From JBCBDX01 sp038529265 (GTDB lineage: Bacteria; Pseudomonadota; Alphaproteobacteria; Rhizobiales; Rhizobiaceae): 58,857 bases of DNA. The notes under the pieces were generated by a model. It searched no databases. It saw nothing but the letters and a program-made list of their open reading frames with translations, and had not been told where the DNA came from. Position numbers and translations under genes: made by a program. Of this stretch, positions 52,431 to 58,857 are shown piece after piece (positions within the stretch are counted from its first letter, which is position 1; every line of letters starts with the position of its first letter). The stretch is from positions 1 to 58,857 of the forward strand of contig JBCBDX010000014.1 of the NCBI GenBank assembly GCA_038529265.1. The letters are read 5' to 3'.

Positions 52431-53138
52431 TTACGCAGTTTCGTGCGCATTTATAGTGTTGATACCATCTGGAGTTGCGATCAGTGCTTGAGTTGCAAGT
52501 CCAATAAATAGCCCGGTTTCTACTACCCCCGGCACCTGATGCAGAGCCCGCTCAAGCTGCCTTGGATCAGAAATGTGACCAAATGCGGCATCGAGAATAT
52601 AGTGGCCGCCATCGGTGACAAAAGGCTCTTCATCGCGATCAATACGCAATGATAGGCTTTCTACACCACCCATCTGCTCGCAAACCGAAGCCACCGCGCG
52701 CCGCGTTGCCTCAAATCCGAATATGTTCACTTCAATAGGCAACGGATATCGGCCCAGACCGTCCACCAGTTTGGTTTCATCGGCGATGACAATCATACGC
52801 GAAGAAGCGCTCGCTACAATTTTTTCACGAAGAAGCGCACCACCACCACCTTTGATGAGGTTCAAGGCGCTATCAAGCTCATCGGCCCCGTCTATCGTGA
52901 GGTCGAGCTCAGGTGTCTCATCGAGTGTCGTTAGCGGCACACCAAGTTCCATGCACAATCCGGCGGTTCGCTCAGACGTCGGAACCCCGACCACTGACAA
53001 GCCATCACCTACGGCCTGCGCCAAGGCGTGAACAAAAGCTTCAGCTGTTGAACCTGTGCCAATACCAAGACGCATGCCGTCTTTCACATGGTCAACGGCG
53101 GCGCGTCCCACGGCGCGCTTCATTTCAGCTTGATCCAT
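52431..53138 (-). CDS. rpiA: Ribose-5-phosphate isomerase A
   Basis: Interconverts ribose 5-phosphate and ribulose 5-phosphate. 235 residues with RLGIGTGSTAEAF (23-35), TIDGADELD and IKGGGGALLREKIVA motifs; the catalytic Glu and Lys lie in the latter. ATG 53138 opens MDQAEMKRAV and matches family length; the frame extends upstream without homology. Its 5' end faces gph 95 bp away. Confidence 0.95.
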   Translation of the reverse strand: MDQAEMKRAVGRAAVDHVKDGMRLGIGTGSTAEAFVHALAQAVGDGLSVVGVPTSERTAGLCMELGVPLTTLDETPELDLTIDGADELDSALNLIKGGGGALLREKIVASASSRMIVIADETKLVDGLGRYPLPIEVNIFGFEATRRAVASVCEQMGGVESLSLRIDRDEEPFVTDGGHYILDAAFGHISDPRQLERALHQVPGVVETGLFIGLATQALIATPDGINTINAHETA

Positions 53139-53232
53139 TAGATTGCAGCCTGTGCTTCTCAGTTGCATTGATCGAAAACGCTCATTAAGCACCGATTGCC
53201 TTCCTGCCAAGCACCTAACCTGGATAATTGAC

Positions 53233-53910
53233 ATGTCTGCCGCACCGACTGCCGTATTTGATCTGGACGGCACGCTCATTGATACAGCGCCTGATCTGCT
53301 TGAAGCCGTCAACGCCGTTTTGGAAAGCGAGAAGGTAGGCCACGTTCACCGTGATGACCTGAACCATTTGGTAGGCCATGGCGGTCGCGCAATGATCAAG
53401 GCGGCATACGCCAAATTTGAACGGGAAGCGGATGAACAGACACTCGATCGGCTCATACCGGTGTTCATTGAGGCGTACAGCCAATCCATGCCGGGCCAAT
53501 CAAAACCATACGAAGGCGTGATCGACCTTGTGAATGAACTACGGGCTCAAGAATGGCGATGCGCGGTGTGCACCAACAAGATGATTGGCCTTGCCAAACC
53601 GCTTTTGAAGGCTTTGGAAATCAATGAACTCTTCGACCATGTTGCCGGTGGCGACAGCTATCCGTTCAAAAAGCCTGATCCACGTCATATTGAACAAACA
53701 ATCATTGATGCTGGAGGTTTGCCGGGTAAAGCAGTGATGTTTGGCGACAGCGAAAATGACATTCTCGCTGCAAAATCCGGCAACATCCCGGTCATTGCTG
53801 TCGACTTCGGCTATACGCCCAAGCATGTCAGCACATTCGGGCCGGAAAGGGTCATCAGCAGCTACCTTGACTTGGCAGTCCAAGACATTGATCAGCTATT
53901 GCGTACCTAG
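53233..53910 (+). CDS. gph: HAD-family phosphoglycolate phosphatase
   Basis: 225 residues. HAD motif I is FDLDGTLID (Asp10 nucleophile, Asp12), motif II a Thr in VCTNKM, and motifs III/IV are FKKPDP and GDSENDILAA. The all-helical cap fits Gph. It removes phosphate from 2-phosphoglycolate, a product of DNA repair or oxygenation. ATG 53233 starts MSAAPTAVFDLDG; upstream in-frame sequence belongs to the rpiA promoter region. A 4-bp overlap with the convergent TadG-like gene follows. Confidence 0.88.
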   Translation: MSAAPTAVFDLDGTLIDTAPDLLEAVNAVLESEKVGHVHRDDLNHLVGHGGRAMIKAAYAKFEREADEQTLDRLIPVFIEAYSQSMPGQSKPYEGVIDLVNELRAQEWRCAVCTNKMIGLAKPLLKALEINELFDHVAGGDSYPFKKPDPRHIEQTIIDAGGLPGKAVMFGDSENDILAAKSGNIPVIAVDFGYTPKHVSTFGPERVISSYLDLAVQDIDQLLRT

Positions 53911-55271
53911 CCCGTCAGTCTCAAGCGCGTGAGTTCTGCAACGATTGCGTCAAAAGCATCCTTCAATCCTGCAGCGTCCTTGGCAAGGAAATACCCGTCA
54001 GGCGATGTCGCGCAGTTCTTTAGAACGGCTTGACCACGCGCAGAAATCGTTGTGCCAAACGCGATGGTGTAGACCGCAACGCCATTGTTTTTTGCTTCCT
54101 CGCAAGCCGCTTGCGTATTTTGATCACCCGCCACGCCATCGGAACTGCGGTTGTTGGGATCATTGCTGTCGGCCAGATTGTTTGAACGTGTGTTGTCGCC
54201 ATCTGCCATCACGATCATAACCCGTGATGGATTGTCAGCATCATTGGATTCGGTGAATGGCGCCTCAGGGCTCAGCACACGCAGCCCCCACATGACACCA
54301 ACAGCAGCGTAAGTGTCACGATTTGCTTTTAAAGAATCGATCTCAGACTTGAGCTTGTTGTACTTTGAAGTCAAAGGCGTGATGGTGTTTGAACAGCGCG
54401 TGTTCAAAAGGCCCGGAAAGCGCGAATTGGGAGCCGTGTCGCGGAAAGTATAAGGCGCAGCGCGAGACCCGACGCAACCTCTCCATTTGTCGGTAACGGT
54501 CACATCCGAACATGTCGTTGTTGGCGTCCCGCCAACGCGCTTGCAGCTTTCGCCAGACTTCTGCACACCATCATCATACCAAGTGGTCGGCGTGCATTCG
54601 CGCGTACCGCCGGTGTAAGTCGTCTTGCACTGGTTTTCGGTTCTTGTTCGGTCAGCTGGCGCATCGAGCCACAAGGCATGGCGGTTAGCCAATCCAACGT
54701 TGATATGATGGTCAAAAGGAACGATGGCAAATCGAGCCGCCGCTGACTTCGTCGACATCGCTGACACATCGTCCAGAAACTGCTTTGCGGTGGTCTTCAG
54801 CGCATCCATCTTGCCGTCGACACTCATGGAACCAGTCGTGTCCAGCACCAGTGCCACCTCAAGATTGGCGGCGCGGTTCTTGGGAACCATCGCCTCGGCG
54901 TCCTGATTGTACATGTCCGGTGCCAAATTGCCGAAGAAGAACTGCGGCGCTTTTGATGTCGCGTAAACGCTGTATTCGTCGCTTTTCTTGCCCTGACCCT
55001 TTATCTGAACAGAGGAAACACTGCCTTCGAAATTCTTGATCACAAAGGCCCGCACGTCCCTTCTCGACGGAAGCTCACCATTTTCAAAAGTGTATTTGCC
55101 GACATAAAGCGCAGCGGCATCTACGGCGTTTTGAAGGCGTGATTGGTTGTCGGAGAGATTTGAGTATTCGACAGTCATCGCCACACCGGCAAGAACCGGA
55201 ACCGACAAAAGCGCGGTCATCATGGCAAAGTTGCCCGAGCGCGACTGCCAAAACGATTTGAATTTGATCAT
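53907..55271 (-). CDS. TadG/TadE-like pseudopilin-type protein with von Willebrand A domain
   Basis: 454 residues. An N-terminal hydrophobic segment (SGNFAMMTALLSVPVLAGVAMT) acts as an anchor in the TadE/G manner. A vWA domain begins at about 138 with MIDAS motif LDTTGSMS (Asp144, Thr146, Ser148) and continues to a second acidic motif MADGDNT. A Cys-rich insertion lies at about 215-310. TadG proteins belong to Flp-pilus assembly, but no other tad genes are present. ATG 55271 is preferred; GTG 55289 is possible. Confidence 0.82.
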   Translation of the reverse strand: MIKFKSFWQSRSGNFAMMTALLSVPVLAGVAMTVEYSNLSDNQSRLQNAVDAAALYVGKYTFENGELPSRRDVRAFVIKNFEGSVSSVQIKGQGKKSDEYSVYATSKAPQFFFGNLAPDMYNQDAEAMVPKNRAANLEVALVLDTTGSMSVDGKMDALKTTAKQFLDDVSAMSTKSAAARFAIVPFDHHINVGLANRHALWLDAPADRTRTENQCKTTYTGGTRECTPTTWYDDGVQKSGESCKRVGGTPTTTCSDVTVTDKWRGCVGSRAAPYTFRDTAPNSRFPGLLNTRCSNTITPLTSKYNKLKSEIDSLKANRDTYAAVGVMWGLRVLSPEAPFTESNDADNPSRVMIVMADGDNTRSNNLADSNDPNNRSSDGVAGDQNTQAACEEAKNNGVAVYTIAFGTTISARGQAVLKNCATSPDGYFLAKDAAGLKDAFDAIVAELTRLRLTG

Positions 55272-55350
55272 AGCGATATCCAGCTCCACAGAGCCAACAG
55301 AAATCGCATAAAAATATTGAAATCACCTCTAGAGGGGTAGTTAACCAAAT

Positions 55351-55701
55351 CTAACGGGACAGGCCCTTTTGGGTGAGCTCAGCAAGGTATCGGGACCATT
55401 TTTCTTCACGCTCTGCATCAAGCTCACAAAGGTAAACCCAGGAGAAGATACCGCTGTCGTGTCCATCGGAGAAAACGATGCGTACGGCATAGTTGCCAAC
55501 CGGTTTGACCGCTTCAATCGTCACATCTTTCTTGCCCGGTACAGTTTTGCGCTGTTCAGGAGAGTGACCCTGAACTTCCGCTGAAGGGGAGTGAACCCTC
55601 ATTAGTTCGGCGGATAAGGTGAAGGCAGAACCATCAGCTTTGACAAGGGTAAAATCGCGGCGGTCTTGCGAAATACGGATAGCTGTTGGCGCTTCAGTCA
55701 T
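55351..55701 (-). CDS. DUF971 protein
   Basis: 116 residues from ATG 55701 (AGGGGAAG upstream). The DUF971 core is visible: LMRVHSPSAEVQGH, then VKPVGNYAVRIVFSDGHDSGIFSWVYL. The domain occurs beside Fe-S proteins or fused to hydroxylases, and the family is thought to serve Fe-S assembly. It is divergent from moaA, which encodes a radical-SAM Fe-S enzyme. Confidence 0.88.
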   Translation of the reverse strand: MTEAPTAIRISQDRRDFTLVKADGSAFTLSAELMRVHSPSAEVQGHSPEQRKTVPGKKDVTIEAVKPVGNYAVRIVFSDGHDSGIFSWVYLCELDAEREEKWSRYLAELTQKGLSR

Positions 55702-55765
55702 TGCTTCCCCTAAATGATGCATCTACATCTACCGAGAGAGTGATCCTAGAGCACCGCAAACACGA

Positions 55766-56755
55766 ATGATCGATCCCTTTGGCCGCCATATAAACTATCT
55801 TCGCGTGTCCGTGACAGACCGTTGTGATTTTCGCTGTACGTACTGCATGTCGGAAAACATGACGTTTCTGCCCAAGCGCGATCTCCTGAGCCTGGAAGAG
55901 CTGGACCGACTATGCTCGGTCTTCGTCGAGAAAGGCGTCAAACGTCTCCGGCTTACCGGTGGGGAGCCCCTGGTGCGCAAGAACATCACGGAACTTTTCA
56001 AGTCGCTGTCGCGACACTTGAAAACGGGTGCTTTGGATGAGCTGACGCTGACGACCAATGGCTCTCAATTGGCCAAACATGCAGAAACGTTGGCCCGCCA
56101 CGGTGTAAAGCGGATCAATGTCTCATTGGATACGCTCAATGCGAAAAAGTTCGCAGATGTGACACGCTGGGGCAATTTGGATCGCGTGAAAGAGGGCATA
56201 CGTGCGGCACAGGCGGCAGGCATCCGCGTCAAGATCAATGCGGTTGCACTCAAAGAAATCAACGATGCGGAAATTCCGGACATGTTGCATTGGGCTCATT
56301 CAAACGACATGGATTTGACGCTTATTGAAACCATGCCGATGGGCGATATCGAAGGCGATCGAACCGATCAATATCTGCCGCTTGATAGCGTTAGCGCAGG
56401 GCTTCAAAAGAACCTCACGCTGACGCCGATTGATTACAAGACGGGCGGTCCGGCTCGCTACTACAAGGTGGAAGAAACCGGCGGGCGACTTGGTTTCATT
56501 ACACCGATGACCCACAATTTCTGTGAGAGCTGCAACCGCGTGCGCATCACCTGCACCGGAACGCTGTACATGTGTTTGGGTCAAGACGATGCAGCGGATC
56601 TGCGCGCACCACTTCGCCAGTCGGAAGGCAACGAGCTTTTGTCTCAAGCAATTGATGAGGCGATTTCAAGAAAGCCCAAAGGCCACGACTTCATCATAGA
56701 CCGCGACCGCAAGGCCCCCGCAGTGGCACGCCACATGAGCGTCACCGGGGGATGA
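55766..56755 (+). CDS. moaA: GTP 3',8-cyclase MoaA
   Basis: Radical-SAM enzyme that converts GTP in the first step of molybdenum-cofactor synthesis. 329 residues: the N-terminal cluster is Cys20, Cys24 and Cys27, the C-terminal cluster is FCESCNRVR plus a later Cys, and the essential C-terminal Gly-Gly is present. The next gene starts in the ATGA overlap (56752-56755). Confidence 0.96.
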   Translation: MIDPFGRHINYLRVSVTDRCDFRCTYCMSENMTFLPKRDLLSLEELDRLCSVFVEKGVKRLRLTGGEPLVRKNITELFKSLSRHLKTGALDELTLTTNGSQLAKHAETLARHGVKRINVSLDTLNAKKFADVTRWGNLDRVKEGIRAAQAAGIRVKINAVALKEINDAEIPDMLHWAHSNDMDLTLIETMPMGDIEGDRTDQYLPLDSVSAGLQKNLTLTPIDYKTGGPARYYKVEETGGRLGFITPMTHNFCESCNRVRITCTGTLYMCLGQDDAADLRAPLRQSEGNELLSQAIDEAISRKPKGHDFIIDRDRKAPAVARHMSVTGG

Positions 56756-57855
56756 CCGGCGTCGCCATAGTCGGCGCTGGAATTGCTGGTCTGTCTACCG
56801 CTTGGGCACTAACCAGGCGCGGCATTGCAGTAACGCTTTATGAACAAGCTGATACCATCCCCAATCCGCTTGGTGCTTCAGGCGATGAACACCGCATCAT
56901 CCGGCGCGCCTACGGAACCCGGTCCGGCTACGCCAAACAAATTGATTCAGCATATGAAGCATGGGAATCAATGTTTGAAGATCTGGGTGCAAACCATCTG
57001 ATTTCAAATGGCTTTTTGATTGTCAGCCGAGCACCTGGCGACGAAGCGGAGCAGTACCGCGACGGCCTGATTGACGGTGGATATCCGCTTCAATTGATGA
57101 GCGACGAGGAAGCGAGTGAACGCTTCAAATTCCTTCAACCGGGCACCTTTCGTTACGCGGGCTTTGGGCCGGAAGGCGGCGCGTTGATGTGCCGGCAAAT
57201 TGCGCGTGATCTGGAGAGTTGGCTCAAGCGAAATGGCGCCAACATAGAAACAAGCGCTGAGATCAAAAATGTCGACGCCGAGACAGGGGAGTTGCAATTC
57301 GCTAACGGCAACTCCGCGCAGCATGAGCGCATCATTGTCACGGCTGGCGCGTGGCTGCTCCAGCTTCGTCCCGCATTGGTAAATACGCTCACCACCTACC
57401 GAACAGCCGTTTGCTATTTGGCGCCACCCGATCACCTTAAACAAGCTTGGGACAATGCGCCCGTCATCCTCGATGCAGGCGGCGAAAGCGACGGCTATGC
57501 CATCCCGCCACTGTTTGGCTCCGGCCTGAAACTAGGCACCGGCCAGCACAAATATCGCTCCGAGCCAAACGATAACAGGGTACCAGGAAATGATGAGCAT
57601 TGGGCCATCCGCAAATGGTTTTCGCCACCGCTAAAGGATCTGGACACTTATACACATGAGAAGACGCTCACCTGCGCCTATACGTTCACCGAAGATGAGC
57701 ATTTTTACGCCCACAATGAAGGAAAAATGACCATCATCTCGGCGTGCTCAGGCCATGGCTACAAATTTGGAGCAGCCGTTGGTCTGCAAGCCGCCCGGGC
57801 TGTTGAGACAGGTGACTTCGACGCGCTCAAAGAATGGCTGGCGGCGCGCGACTGA
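56752..57855 (+). CDS. Sarcosine-oxidase-like FAD-dependent amine oxidase
   Basis: 367 residues. Dinucleotide motif GAGIAGLS (8-15) and Glu31; the segment SGDEHRIIRRAYG (43-55) and Cys308 in a CAYTFTEDEHF context match those of monomeric sarcosine/N-methyltryptophan oxidases, where that Cys binds FAD covalently. Substrate unknown. The overlap with moaA suggests coordinated expression, though no link to Mo cofactor is known. Confidence 0.85.
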   Translation: MTGVAIVGAGIAGLSTAWALTRRGIAVTLYEQADTIPNPLGASGDEHRIIRRAYGTRSGYAKQIDSAYEAWESMFEDLGANHLISNGFLIVSRAPGDEAEQYRDGLIDGGYPLQLMSDEEASERFKFLQPGTFRYAGFGPEGGALMCRQIARDLESWLKRNGANIETSAEIKNVDAETGELQFANGNSAQHERIIVTAGAWLLQLRPALVNTLTTYRTAVCYLAPPDHLKQAWDNAPVILDAGGESDGYAIPPLFGSGLKLGTGQHKYRSEPNDNRVPGNDEHWAIRKWFSPPLKDLDTYTHEKTLTCAYTFTEDEHFYAHNEGKMTIISACSGHGYKFGAAVGLQAARAVETGDFDALKEWLAARD

Positions 57856-57873
57856 AACCTATATCGGCGTCAT

Positions 57874-58782
57874 ATGAGCCCAAATTCTGGTACCGGCGGA
57901 TATACGCAATCAAACTCAAGCGCGATCATCTTCATGGTCATCGCAATGGGCCTGTTTGCCATTGAGGACAGCTTCATCAAACTGGCTGGTCAGACTTTGG
58001 GTATTGGCCAGTGCTTGGTCATCTTGTGCACGATTGGCGTCATCGGTTTTGCGACCATTGCTTGGCGACTTGGTGACAATCCTTGGCCGTCTGAATGGCG
58101 CAACAAATGGGTGCTAAGCCGCACATTCGGAGAGGTTTTCGGCTCATTGTGTTTTGTATCGGCAATCGTTTTAGCGCCCTTGTCCATCGTCTCTGCCATT
58201 TTGCAGGCAACGCCATTAGCCGTCACAATAGGTGCCGCTCTCTTTCTAGGTGAACCAGTCGGTTGGCGTCGATGGACAGCCGTTGCCATTGGCTTCTTTG
58301 GTGTCATGCTGATCATACAACCGGGCACAGGCGGGTTCGAACCGGCGGCGCTTCTTGCGGTCGGCGGCGTCATTGGCCTTGCAGTTCGTGACGTTGCAAC
58401 GCGTGCACTGCCCAAGGAGATAACCACCGCTCAGGTTGCAACCATGGCCTACCTGTCTTTACTGCCATTTGGCGCGGCGATGATGTTCTTTGAAGGAGGA
58501 TGGCAGCCGATAACCGGTATGGCGGGGCCATTTATCATCACGGCAGCATTGGTGGGCATTGTCGCTTATTACATCATTACGCTCGCCCTGCGCATGGGCG
58601 AAGTCTCGGTTATCGCGCCGTTTCGCTATTCACGCCTCGTCTTTGCGCTGATCATTAGCTTCTTTGTTTTTAGCGAAGAACCGAACGAATTGATGTGGCT
58701 CGGCTCCGCTATTGTAATCGCGACCGGGCTTTATAGCTTCCATCGCGAGCGGTTGCGCATGCGTGAGGCCACCCCCCACTAA
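57874..58782 (+). CDS. EamA/DMT-family transporter
   Basis: 302 residues with ten predicted membrane segments and the two EamA repeats (residues about 17-148 and 158-292). The FGEVFGSLCFVSAIV and LQATPLAVTIGAALFLGEPVG segments are typical. Substrate unknown; many members export metabolites or amino acids. It starts 18 bp after the oxidase gene, in the moaA operon, and is followed by an intrinsic terminator. Confidence 0.88.
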   Translation: MSPNSGTGGYTQSNSSAIIFMVIAMGLFAIEDSFIKLAGQTLGIGQCLVILCTIGVIGFATIAWRLGDNPWPSEWRNKWVLSRTFGEVFGSLCFVSAIVLAPLSIVSAILQATPLAVTIGAALFLGEPVGWRRWTAVAIGFFGVMLIIQPGTGGFEPAALLAVGGVIGLAVRDVATRALPKEITTAQVATMAYLSLLPFGAAMMFFEGGWQPITGMAGPFIITAALVGIVAYYIITLALRMGEVSVIAPFRYSRLVFALIISFFVFSEEPNELMWLGSAIVIATGLYSFHRERLRMREATPH

Positions 58783-58786
58783 AAAA

Positions 58787-58819
58787 CCACCTGCTCCGAA
58801 TGGAGCGAGGTGGCTTTTT
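58787..58819 (+). terminator. Rho-independent terminator of the moaA operon
   Basis: CCACCTGCTCC pairs with GGAGCGAGGTGG around a short GAAT loop, with a small internal bulge, followed by CTTTTT. It lies 4 bp after the DMT stop codon. The A-run before the stem (58781-58786) would allow weaker termination in the opposite direction. The remaining 38 bases of the window show no feature. Confidence 0.85.
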
Positions 58820-58857
58820 GCTTTGACGGGGCGAGGCCGCTTTGAGCGGGGAGGTCT

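Overview
The window looks like a chromosomal segment of an alphaproteobacterium of the order Hyphomicrobiales (Rhizobiales). The evidence is the CckA hybrid kinase, a large growth-pole-ring-like coiled-coil protein, DksA with a degenerate zinc site, the MlaE(STAS)-F-D-lipoprotein operon, the class II DAHP synthase / Gor / DUF2059 / RpiA / Gph / MoaA block, DUF2865 and TTAA-N7-TTAA (CtrA-type) promoter sites. GC content is moderate, judged by eye at roughly 50-55%. The genus cannot be fixed from sequence alone.

Layout. 1-303: the end of an integrated element, a serine recombinase whose reading frame runs into the antisense strand of tRNA-Leu(UAA). 428-3898: a CinA-like protein, gpt, then an MFS pump with an ArsR/SRPBCC pair and two palindromic operators. 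3895-8967: an exported protein behind a perfect CtrA-type site, a 618-bp regulatory gap with NrdR-box candidates, and B12-dependent nrdJ. 8980-11889: an accessory pocket with two AT-richer orphan genes, an XRE regulator, small proteins, REP-like palindromes and a 685-bp element with perfect 12-bp terminal inverted repeats carrying a frameshifted DUF559 gene.

12091-22752: cckA, a FliO-like protein, dksA, sixA, ycjX-ycjF, folate genes folP-folB-folK with a [2Fe-2S] ferredoxin, and an orphan Hpt protein. 23011-30984: a GPR/RgsE-like polar-growth candidate, then the MlaEFD lipid transporter with its lipoprotein on the opposite strand. 31082-43756: a dipeptide/N-acyl-glutamate epimerase with a catalytically atypical SDR, a GT61 glycosyltransferase, malic enzyme, DUF2865, gltX, an MFS permease, a diguanylate cyclase, an SH3 protein and two tandem paralogous exported proteins. 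43784-58782: nadE, an acyltransferase, GFA/LysR, class II aroG, GGCT, gor, DUF2059, rpiA, gph, a TadG-like protein, DUF971, moaA, an MSOX-like oxidase and a DMT exporter, closed by a terminator.

Most of the window is housekeeping and cell-cycle/envelope physiology. The less ordinary parts are the tRNA-Leu/recombinase junction, the DUF559 inverted-repeat element, the orphan gene pair after nrdJ, the layered nrdJ promoter region and the tandem exported paralogues.
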